From a virus: a DNA stretch of 22,012 nucleotides. The stretch spans positions 1 to 22,012 of the IMG/VR virus record IMGVR_UViG_3300046010_004227; one strand, given 5' to 3'. Within the stretch, counting starts at the first letter, position 1. Every line of letters begins with the position of its first letter. Positions 15,238 through 20,420 of the stretch are shown piece after piece. Made by a program: the position numbers and the translations under genes. Under the pieces are notes generated by a model that searched no databases, was not told the origin of the DNA, and saw nothing but the letters and a program-made list of their open reading frames with translations.

Positions 15238-15642
15238 ATGGCAGAAGATTACAAAGAAATACAAGCTGCTGTAGAAAGCATACTGAATGTAAAGACTCAT
15301 GTAAAGAGGAAAAAAAGAAATCAAACAGAGAAGCGAATGGAGCTCTTTGTTAACGTTATATCTAGATTAGAAGAGATTATAGTGAGATCTCAGATAATGA
15401 GCGTAGACATGCAGTTAGATTTTTTTGAATACGATGAAAAATTTATGCAAGTTATAGACGCATTGTTTTACATAAATTTCGGTCAATCGGGATCAGATCT
15501 TATATCCTATTATTTGTATGAAAGAATAAACGAAGACGGATCGATCAATCCCATAATAGATAAGAACGGAACAGAAGTATACATAGAAACTCCTTATCAG
15601 TTGTGGAACGTATTAAATGACATGAAAGTTCACGATCAATGA
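15238..15642 (+). CDS. Hypothetical protein, 134 aa
   Basis: This 134-aa acidic protein has a basic KRKKRNQ cluster near residue 23. A long helix follows (LFVNVISRLEEIIVRSQIM, about residues 36-54), then aromatic-rich DFFEYDEKFMQVIDALFYINF and a C-terminal part with YLYERINEDGSINPIIDK. I recognise no family. The helix-rich body is compatible with a phage assembly or packaging accessory. Spacing to both neighbours is tight: 2 bases upstream, and the stop overlaps the next ATG by 4 bases. Confidence 0.6.
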   Translation: MAEDYKEIQAAVESILNVKTHVKRKKRNQTEKRMELFVNVISRLEEIIVRSQIMSVDMQLDFFEYDEKFMQVIDALFYINFGQSGSDLISYYLYERINEDGSINPIIDKNGTEVYIETPYQLWNVLNDMKVHDQ

Positions 15643-16409
15643 TCCCGAAAAAGAGAACAGGTTTACATCTAACTAGAAAAATATATACAGGAACTTGGAA
15701 GTATGCAGGATTGTCTCTTAGGGAAGAGGACATACTTGAGGCGATGAAGTACACGAAGTCCAATAACGAAGCAGCTAAGTACTTAGGTATATCTTATCCA
15801 ACCTACAAAAAATACGCTAAGGCGTTCGTAGATCCCATCACCGGAAAAACTCTTTGGGAAACTCACCTAAACCAGAGTGGATTGGGTACATCTAGGCCCA
15901 ACTTAAGCAGCTTTAAAGAAGAATCTTTAGATGAATTATTGCGTCCCAATCAGACGGCGACAGAAAAAAGAATAGCATCTCTAAAAATTAAACTACTCGC
16001 AGACGGTAGGTTGGGTCAAGCATGTTCTTGTTGTGGATACGATAAAGTTAGAAAATTGGACAATAGGTCTCCTTTACTTTTACACTTTAAAGATTTCGAT
16101 AGATCTAATTGGTCGCAAGATAACATTACTTTGCTGTGTTACAATTGCGCTTTTGATAAGGGATTGGACGAGTTTAGTAAGTCTGTTATGAGAAACATAG
16201 ATGCTTTCGGTGTACTCGACGAGGGAATAACTAATTCTGCTAGAAGAACTTTTTACCAATTAGAAAATAGCGTAGTTGACGCACTTAATGTTGTAGAGGG
16301 CTTAAACGAAGCTTCAGAGCGAGCAGCAAGAGACGAAAAAGAAGGTAAAGACGAATCCAACGATGACGACGGATCAGAAATGTCTTTGGTGAGTTATTTG
16401 TGGTCATGA
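15639..16409 (+). CDS. HTH protein with a degenerate HNH-type zinc module
   Basis: The N-terminal part of this 256-aa protein has a helix-turn-helix (EEDILEAMKYTKSNNEAAKY then LGISYPTYKKYAK, residues 29-61). A zinc module follows: C129-x2-C132 and C167-x2-C170 around LLLHFKDFDRSNWSQDNITLLCYNCA. This matches the widespread HTH-HNH phage family (LxLDHI-G-N ... NL-LLCPNCH). However, the catalytic histidine of the DHI motif is phenylalanine here (HF at 149-150), and the final CH is CA at 170-171, so nuclease activity is doubtful. The acidic C-terminal tail (about residues 225-248) is rich in D and E. It may have become a DNA-binding regulator or packaging factor. ATG overlaps the upstream stop in ATGA. 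Confidence 0.65.
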   Translation: MIPKKRTGLHLTRKIYTGTWKYAGLSLREEDILEAMKYTKSNNEAAKYLGISYPTYKKYAKAFVDPITGKTLWETHLNQSGLGTSRPNLSSFKEESLDELLRPNQTATEKRIASLKIKLLADGRLGQACSCCGYDKVRKLDNRSPLLLHFKDFDRSNWSQDNITLLCYNCAFDKGLDEFSKSVMRNIDAFGVLDEGITNSARRTFYQLENSVVDALNVVEGLNEASERAARDEKEGKDESNDDDGSEMSLVSYLWS

Positions 16410-16424
16410 CTTCACCGTAACTAA

Positions 16425-16447
16425 ATATTTTATTTTTAGTCAAATAT
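16425..16447 (+). other. Short AT-rich inverted repeat between genes
   Basis: An ACTAAA arm and a TTTAGT arm with an AT-only loop lie in the 55-base spacer before the metallopeptidase gene. The stem is 6 bp and weak. It could be a weak terminator or RNA-processing signal; chance is also possible. Confidence 0.25.
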
Positions 16448-16464
16448 CATATAATTTTACCTAT

Positions 16465-16866
16465 ATGAAGAAAAATAAAAATCTGCACAGAGGTACAGCT
16501 AAGCGAATATTTGAATGGTGCGTAAAAAATTATGGTAGATCAAAGTATAACGGTACATACCCAAATTTAAAATATGTAGATACCAACAAACTCGAAGGAT
16601 TCACTGGTGACGGATTTTACGAAGACTTAGAAAACACAATATACGTAAATAGTAAATCACCGAATATTAAAAATTTAGAAGACTTAGCTAGGACGATAAT
16701 TCATGAGTACTCACATTACAAATTTCATAATATGAACAAGTATTATGATCTAGCAGAAAAGTTCACTCATGATAATCATCCATACGAAATAGAAGCAAAT
16801 CAAATAGAAGACAGAGATTACACAAAGTGTCTATTGCACATGAGACAAATTTTTAAAATTAAGTAA
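16465..16866 (+). CDS. Small HEXXH zinc metallopeptidase-like protein
   Basis: This 133-aa protein contains ARTIIHEYSHYKFHNM (75-90): the HEXXH zinc site with H80, E81 and H84. A downstream HPYEIEANQIEDRD (105-118) supplies a glutamate (E108 or E110) as third ligand, as in gluzincin-type peptidases of the ImmA/SprT-like kind. The first 60 residues have no known motif. Phages carry such small metallopeptidases with mostly unknown targets; removal of a repressor or an anti-defence role is possible but not shown. It starts at ATG 16465 after a 55-base AT-rich spacer and is followed by a 28-base spacer, so it may be transcribed separately from its neighbours. Confidence 0.7.
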   Translation: MKKNKNLHRGTAKRIFEWCVKNYGRSKYNGTYPNLKYVDTNKLEGFTGDGFYEDLENTIYVNSKSPNIKNLEDLARTIIHEYSHYKFHNMNKYYDLAEKFTHDNHPYEIEANQIEDRDYTKCLLHMRQIFKIK

Positions 16867-16874
16867 TATTTACA

Positions 16875-16882
16875 ATATTTAT
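16875..16882 (+). promoter_or_regulatory. Recurrent ATATTTAT spacer motif
   Basis: ATATTTAT ends 12 bases before ATG 16895, within the 28-base spacer after the metallopeptidase gene. A near copy, ATATTTAC, lies just upstream at 16866-16873. Confidence 0.3.
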
Positions 16883-16894
16883 CTTCAGTTGACA

Positions 16895-17107
16895 ATGGTA
16901 TTAGAACAAGCTTTAGAGACGATAGCCCACTCGGTAATACCCGAAGGTGTACATGAAGTCCTACACATAGATTGTAGAGATGCATGGGTTAAAACAGTGT
17001 CTGATATGGTAGAAAAAAGAATGATGCCTGCAACTACACAAAACATTAAAAAGTTAGCGAATGGCTGGGAAACATTATTATACCTAAAATATAGCTCATT
17101 GAACTGA
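16895..17107 (+). CDS. Hypothetical protein, 70 aa
   Basis: This 70-aa helical protein begins MVLEQALETIAHSVIPEGVH, followed by CRDAWVKTVSDMVEKRMMP and KKLANGWETLLYLKY. I recognise no family. A TTG at 16889 would add two residues, but ATG 16895 is preferred. The stop codon and the next ATG share one base (TGATG), so it is coupled to the downstream membrane protein. Confidence 0.55.
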   Translation: MVLEQALETIAHSVIPEGVHEVLHIDCRDAWVKTVSDMVEKRMMPATTQNIKKLANGWETLLYLKYSSLN

Positions 17108-17451
17108 TGGAAAAATTAGCTTTAACCTCATTATTACAACAACCAAACGTAACAACCGGACAAGACGTAATGTTACAGTATGGTGTACTCGGAGTTTTGT
17201 CCGTTTGCCTTGGATATTTTGCATACAATCAGTATACAAGATTACTTAAGAAAAACGATGATCTTGAGAAAAAAGTTGATAAACTTCAAAATGAAATGAT
17301 GACGCTTTTAGTTGAAGAACGTGAGAGAATGTCACAATTAGTTAAAGAAAATACTCAAGCTTTAATAAGTTTACAGAACTTGATATATCAAACTTTAGTA
17401 GCAGCGCAAATATCGATACCAAACCACCTCACGAGCAATAAAGAGGAATAA
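17107..17451 (+). CDS. Single-TM coiled-coil protein, possibly holin-like
   Basis: This 114-aa protein has one hydrophobic segment (QYGVLGVLSVCLGYFAYNQY, residues 24-43). A charged heptad-like coiled coil follows (LLKKNDDLEKKVDKLQNEMM and onward, about 46-95), then a short hydrophilic tail. An N-terminal single TM plus a cytoplasmic coiled coil resembles BhlA/UviB-type holin-like proteins and small phage membrane accessories. A holin is only one option, since no endolysin is visible nearby. The start codon overlaps the previous stop by one base. It ends 23 bases before the next gene. Confidence 0.6.
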   Translation: MEKLALTSLLQQPNVTTGQDVMLQYGVLGVLSVCLGYFAYNQYTRLLKKNDDLEKKVDKLQNEMMTLLVEERERMSQLVKENTQALISLQNLIYQTLVAAQISIPNHLTSNKEE

Positions 17452-17474
17452 TCAAACACATATAAAAATAAGTT

Positions 17475-17699
17475 ATGAAAGAAAAGAAGCACATTTGCAA
17501 AGTCTGTAAGAAAGAAATACATAGGCTTAGGGTAAAATTGGGATACACAGACACGTGCGTAGAGCATTCCACGTCTCAGAAGTATACAGGTATAATATCT
17601 TCGGTAGGAAACACAGAAACTTATGAAATGCAAATTATCAAAGATCCAGAATTGGCAAAGAGGATGGTCAACTTAGCAAATTCTAGATATTCAGACTAA
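17475..17699 (+). CDS. Small zinc-binding protein, 74 aa
   Basis: This 74-aa basic protein has C8-x2-C11 at the start (HICKVCKKEIHRLRVKLGY) and C28-x2-H31 (DTCVEHS), a likely CCCH zinc site. A beta-like part (TGIISSVGNTETYEMQII) and a short helix (DPELAKRMVNLANSRY) follow. The family name is unknown to me; the layout resembles small phage zinc-finger proteins. The leader is A/T-rich without a Shine-Dalgarno. Confidence 0.6.
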   Translation: MKEKKHICKVCKKEIHRLRVKLGYTDTCVEHSTSQKYTGIISSVGNTETYEMQIIKDPELAKRMVNLANSRYSD

Positions 17700-17706
17700 T
17701 ATTTAT
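17699..17706 (+). promoter_or_regulatory. Recurrent ATATTTAT spacer motif
   Basis: ATATTTAT begins on the last base of the upstream stop codon and ends 11 bases before ATG 17718. Confidence 0.3.
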
Positions 17707-17717
17707 TGAAAAATACC

Positions 17718-17903
17718 ATGAAGCCCCAATTAAAAGAGATGCTTAAAAACATGTCTCCAGAAGATAGACAACAATTAAAAGAGTATGCAGATTCTTTAAA
17801 AGAGATACGAAAGGCGATGTCTGAAATAATAAAATCAGCGAAAAGCAAATCAATGAAAGAGGTTGGAGGCAATATGATGGGTAAATCATTGCCTATAAAA
17901 TAA
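17718..17903 (+). CDS. Hypothetical charged helical protein, 61 aa
   Basis: This 61-aa protein is rich in K and E and almost entirely helical: QLKEMLKNMSPEDRQQLKEY, then LKEIRKAMSEIIKSAKSKSM. A TTG at 17706 would extend it by four residues, but ATG 17718 is the natural start. I recognise no family. It is probably a small protein-protein or nucleic-acid accessory. Confidence 0.5.
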   Translation: MKPQLKEMLKNMSPEDRQQLKEYADSLKEIRKAMSEIIKSAKSKSMKEVGGNMMGKSLPIK

Positions 17904-17917
17904 TAAAATAAATCGTT

Positions 17918-18283
17918 ATGAAAAAAACAAAAAAGCATTGGTATACGAATGTTAAAAAGTACATTTTAAATTTGTATTACCTTACATTCTACAAAAAAAG
18001 ACTAGAAAAAGAGAGACTTCAAATATTATCTGGTTTATTAGATACAGATAATTCTATATGGAAATACGTAATCGATAAACGTAAAGCAATTCCATCGCTC
18101 GCTTCACATATATATGTCCAAAAATCACAGAAGATTGAATCTTTACCTATCAATCCTTCTACAGGAGAAGTATGGTTCGTAAATGAACACTTTCAGCCTA
18201 AAGATTCTGCTGATGTCATCGCAACTAATGCTGAATTTACTGGATCACTTAATAATGAGGACAGTACTAAAATAGCAGATTAA
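17918..18283 (+). CDS. Hypothetical protein, 121 aa
   Basis: This 121-aa protein has a basic, aromatic N-terminus (KKTKKHWYTNVKKYILNLYY, residues 2-21), then FYKKRLEKERLQIL and a middle section with YVIDKRKAIPSLASHIYVQK. The C-terminus from about residue 85 is acidic and polar. The hydrophobic stretch near residues 14-24 is too short and mixed for a TM helix. I do not recognise it. Codon use from here on has more CGN arginines than upstream. Confidence 0.55.
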   Translation: MKKTKKHWYTNVKKYILNLYYLTFYKKRLEKERLQILSGLLDTDNSIWKYVIDKRKAIPSLASHIYVQKSQKIESLPINPSTGEVWFVNEHFQPKDSADVIATNAEFTGSLNNEDSTKIAD

Positions 18284-18288
18284 GATTC

Positions 18289-18849
18289 ATGATAAAATTA
18301 AAAACCATATTAAAAGAAGTATTACAAGAACTTGAAATACCATCCAATATATGGATAGATTATGACTTGGGTAAAGTAGATAATGACGGTATGAATAATA
18401 TATGGAATATGTACCAAACTTCATATCTTAAACAAGGCATGGATTTATCTGCTAATTCAGCTTCTGAAATGCGATCAAAATATAAAGCAGTTCGTTTAAA
18501 AGATATAGATAATGATAAGATACCAGATGCATTTATCATCTATAAACCAAGTACATTTGGTAATAAAATTGCATTACTTGCCACAAACGGAAAACCAGAA
18601 GCCAAAAGAGATTTAGTTAATCATGCAATTAAATTATGTAAAACTCCAGGTTGGTTTATTGAAGCAAGTGCAAAGATGGAGGATATTATGAAATCATCTG
18701 GTGCACCCGCAGTTACAGACGAAAAGAAAATTATAGATATTTTAGGTAATGATAAAGAGCTTGACTTTATAGGAGATGGATATTATACTCGTAATCTTTC
18801 GAAAGTAAATAAACGAATTGTAAAAAGAATCTACGGTATACCTAATTAG
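18289..18849 (+). CDS. Hypothetical phage protein, 186 aa, possibly GNAT-like
   Basis: This 186-aa protein starts MIKLKTILKEVLQELEIP, an amphipathic N-terminal helix that recurs at the start of many proteins of marine T4-like phages. The centre has IDNDKIPDAFIIYKPS and NKIALLATNGKPEAKRDLVN, then TPGWFIEASAKMEDIM and GDGYYTRNLSKVNKRIVKR near the end. The alternation of strands with long helices and the GWFIEAS segment are reminiscent of GNAT-fold acetyltransferase-like phage proteins, but I see no clear acetyl-CoA motif. Structural or regulatory roles are equally possible. It ends 28 bases before denV. Confidence 0.5.
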   Translation: MIKLKTILKEVLQELEIPSNIWIDYDLGKVDNDGMNNIWNMYQTSYLKQGMDLSANSASEMRSKYKAVRLKDIDNDKIPDAFIIYKPSTFGNKIALLATNGKPEAKRDLVNHAIKLCKTPGWFIEASAKMEDIMKSSGAPAVTDEKKIIDILGNDKELDFIGDGYYTRNLSKVNKRIVKRIYGIPN

Positions 18850-18877
18850 ATTTAACATTCATAATTAAATAAAGGTT

Positions 18878-19237
18878 GTGACCAGAATAAATATAGGAAT
18901 TCCAGTAAAAGAGTTACATTATAAACACTTATTGGCCGAACACCGAGAAATAGTCAGGGTACCTACGCTGGCAAAAAGAAGAACGCATTTCTCGGACATA
19001 CCTAAACAGTTTACCCTCGGTAGGGGTCACGTTAAGTTTTTTTACGATAAGTTAAAGTATCTAAGGAACAGATACGAAGAGCTCTTCGAAGAGTGCATCA
19101 ATCGAGGATTCAATGTCACGTATTACGGCACTTCGTGGGCCGACGTACCTGAAAAATTGATGGGCGATTATATACCGACCCAAAACGATATAGAGATTAT
19201 AGAAAAAAGATTGAAGGAAAGGGCACCTAAGAATTAA
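18878..19237 (+). CDS. denV: Pyrimidine-dimer DNA glycosylase (T4 endonuclease V-like)
   Basis: This 119-aa protein is a homologue of T4 DenV, which removes UV-induced cyclobutane pyrimidine dimers by a combined glycosylase/AP-lyase reaction. The N-terminus TRIN supplies the catalytic threonine T2 (exposed after Met removal). E24 in AEHREIVRVP corresponds to catalytic E23 of T4. The signature LGRGHVKFFYDKLKYLRNRY (residues 47-66) and later MGDYIPTQNDIEI are also conserved. The start is GTG 18878, fixed by the need for Thr at position 2. T4 DenV has 138 residues; this one lacks the C-terminal aromatic WYKYYGK region, so dimer recognition may differ. Arginine codons are mostly AGA/AGG as in upstream phage genes, unlike the following block. 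Confidence 0.9.
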   Translation: MTRINIGIPVKELHYKHLLAEHREIVRVPTLAKRRTHFSDIPKQFTLGRGHVKFFYDKLKYLRNRYEELFEECINRGFNVTYYGTSWADVPEKLMGDYIPTQNDIEIIEKRLKERAPKN

Positions 19238-19242
19238 AATTA

Positions 19243-19298
19243 ATTGTATAAATTATTTTACTTATTTTTATCAAAAGTACAAATAATGTTTATACAAT
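19243..19298 (+). other. Long imperfect AT-rich hairpin
   Basis: ATTGTATAAA (19243-19252) and TTTATACAAT (19289-19298) form a perfect 10-bp stem. Inside it TTATTT pairs with AAATAA and TACTT pairs with AAGTA, with bulges of 2 and 1 bases. The result is a 21-bp interrupted stem with an 11-base loop. It lies between denV and the thyA run, so it may end or regulate transcription; there is no long T-run. Confidence 0.55.
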
Positions 19299-19306
19299 AG
19301 AAGTTT

Positions 19307-19708
19307 ATGAATAACGAAAGATACGAGCAGATTATTGATGAAGCGTACAAGAATTACCAAAAATACCCATTAGCAACAAGATACGATCATCGTACAAATC
19401 TTCTTTATAAAAATAGTCATAAAGGTTGGTGTATGTTGAATGGTCGTTCTATGATATCTCCGCATCCAACTCGTCATTTAACAAAAGAAGAATTCATCAA
19501 CAAATGTAAAATCGATTCAGAGTTTTCTCAAGAGTTTGGATTGAAGATTGAGGAGCGAGAATTGAGTTTGGAAGAACGAACTCAATTGGCAAGAGGTAAA
19601 GTTGTTCCATTACTCGGTAGTAAAGAAGATTCATATAATGAAGCTGGTATCCCAACTAAACTAATCACACTAACATATAACAACGAAACAATAGAAAGTT
19701 ATGAATAA
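19307..19708 (+). CDS. Hypothetical protein with ThyA-shared segments, 133 aa
   Basis: The first 60 residues of this 133-aa protein (MNNERYEQIIDEAYKNYQKY and HRTNLLYKNSHKGWCMLNGR) are unlike any enzyme I know. From residue 61 it has KEEFINKCKIDSEFSQEFG, then ERELSLEERTQLARGK and a tail IPTKLITLTYNNETIESYE. EEFINK-K-D-EF and ELSLEER also occur in the thymidylate synthase about 1 kb downstream, in the same order, with DNA identity in 18-base blocks. The tail resembles TPTRAISLMWNQRS of the same enzyme. The protein is thus a mosaic of shared segments rather than a normal paralogue. It has no active-site Cys. Its stop overlaps the next start in ATGAATAA. Confidence 0.55.
   Translation: MNNERYEQIIDEAYKNYQKYPLATRYDHRTNLLYKNSHKGWCMLNGRSMISPHPTRHLTKEEFINKCKIDSEFSQEFGLKIEERELSLEERTQLARGKVVPLLGSKEDSYNEAGIPTKLITLTYNNETIESYE
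19487..19504 (+). repeat. 18-base repeat shared with thyA (EEFINK block)
   Basis: The 18 bases are identical to 20785-20802 in thyA and are read in the same frame as EEFINK in both genes. Confidence 0.6.
19562..19579 (+). repeat. 18-base repeat shared with thyA (ELSLEER block)
   Basis: The 18 bases are identical to 21394-21411 in thyA, and 14 of them match 21070-21083. All copies are read as LSLEE(R) in frame. Confidence 0.6.
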
Positions 19709-19931
19709 GCAAGAGTTTAAATCAGGAATAGTATACCTTCCCTATATTACAAAAATAATTAGTACTTCTATTAATGGTACGACTGTTTGGCACAGTAATA
19801 AATTTATTAATTTCTGGTTAAAAATAAAATTCTTTTTTTATAAACCAGAAGCCCTTAAAAAATTAGAAATTTACGCAAATAAAAAAGTCTCTGCAAAATA
19901 TTATCAATCTATTAAAATTAAAGCAAAATGA
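19701..19931 (+). CDS. Hypothetical basic protein, 76 aa
   Basis: The middle of this 76-aa protein has INGTTVWHSNKFINFWLKIK then FFFYKPEALKKLEIYANKK, and it ends with AKYYQSIKIKAK. The WHSNKF-x-LKIK-FF-x-P layout is familiar from small virion or accessory proteins of T4-like phages, but no function is known to me. The start overlaps the upstream stop in ATGAATAA, and its own stop overlaps the next start in ATGA. Confidence 0.5.
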   Translation: MNKQEFKSGIVYLPYITKIISTSINGTTVWHSNKFINFWLKIKFFFYKPEALKKLEIYANKKVSAKYYQSIKIKAK

Positions 19932-20212
19932 ATAAGATATCAAATTTGTTTATGAATCTAATTCGTATCATAATACCAAAAACCGAGTTAGAAAAGATTA
20001 TTGATCATATCAGCACTTTAAAAAACGATCCAGATAACTATGGAAAAATTTCCGCAATGTATCTTAAACTGCATACAATGTATGCTGTAATGATTGGAAA
20101 ACGTGGCGATGTTAGTATAAACTTTTATTACTCTCAATTTTTCTTTAATCTTCATAAGGATTATAGAGAGAGATATTTTGAACATAAATTAAAACAAAAC
20201 GAAAATGAATAA
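19928..20212 (+). CDS. Hypothetical protein, 94 aa
   Basis: The first half of this 94-aa protein is amphipathic (MNKISNLFMNLIRIIIPKTE, then LEKIIDHISTLKNDPDNYGK). The second half is aromatic (SINFYYSQFFFNLHKDYRER) and ends in a polar tail. It has no recognised motif. The hydrophobic N-terminus is short, so membrane association is possible but not clear. It overlaps both neighbours (ATGA upstream, ATGAATAA downstream). Confidence 0.5.
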   Translation: MNKISNLFMNLIRIIIPKTELEKIIDHISTLKNDPDNYGKISAMYLKLHTMYAVMIGKRGDVSINFYYSQFFFNLHKDYRERYFEHKLKQNENE

Positions 20213-20420
20213 TATAGACGAACGAATAAAAGAAGGAGCTAAATTAGCACGTAAACACGAAGAGCTACGTGATCAAATTCTAAATGATCCTAATATGCCA
20301 CAAGAGATAAAAGATATTATCATTGAGAATAGAATACCTGATGATAAGATTGTTGATTTAACTGATGGTAGAAGAATAAAATACATTAACCCTGATACAT
20401 TTGAAATTGAATATGAATAA
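20205..20420 (+). CDS. Hypothetical acidic protein, 71 aa
   Basis: This 71-aa protein starts MNNIDERIKEGAKLARKHEE, then ILNDPNMPQEIKDIIIENRI and GRRIKYINPDTFEIEYE at the end. It is probably a helical bundle with a beta-hairpin tail. Its first 15 bases (ATGAATAATATAGAC) are identical to the first 15 bases of thyA, which starts inside its final codons. Function unknown. Confidence 0.5.
   Translation: MNNIDERIKEGAKLARKHEELRDQILNDPNMPQEIKDIIIENRIPDDKIVDLTDGRRIKYINPDTFEIEYE

Noticed and set aside
16889-16894. TTG start at 16889 for the 70-aa gene
   Set aside because: An ATG two codons downstream with similar leader is more likely; the extra residues add nothing recognisable.
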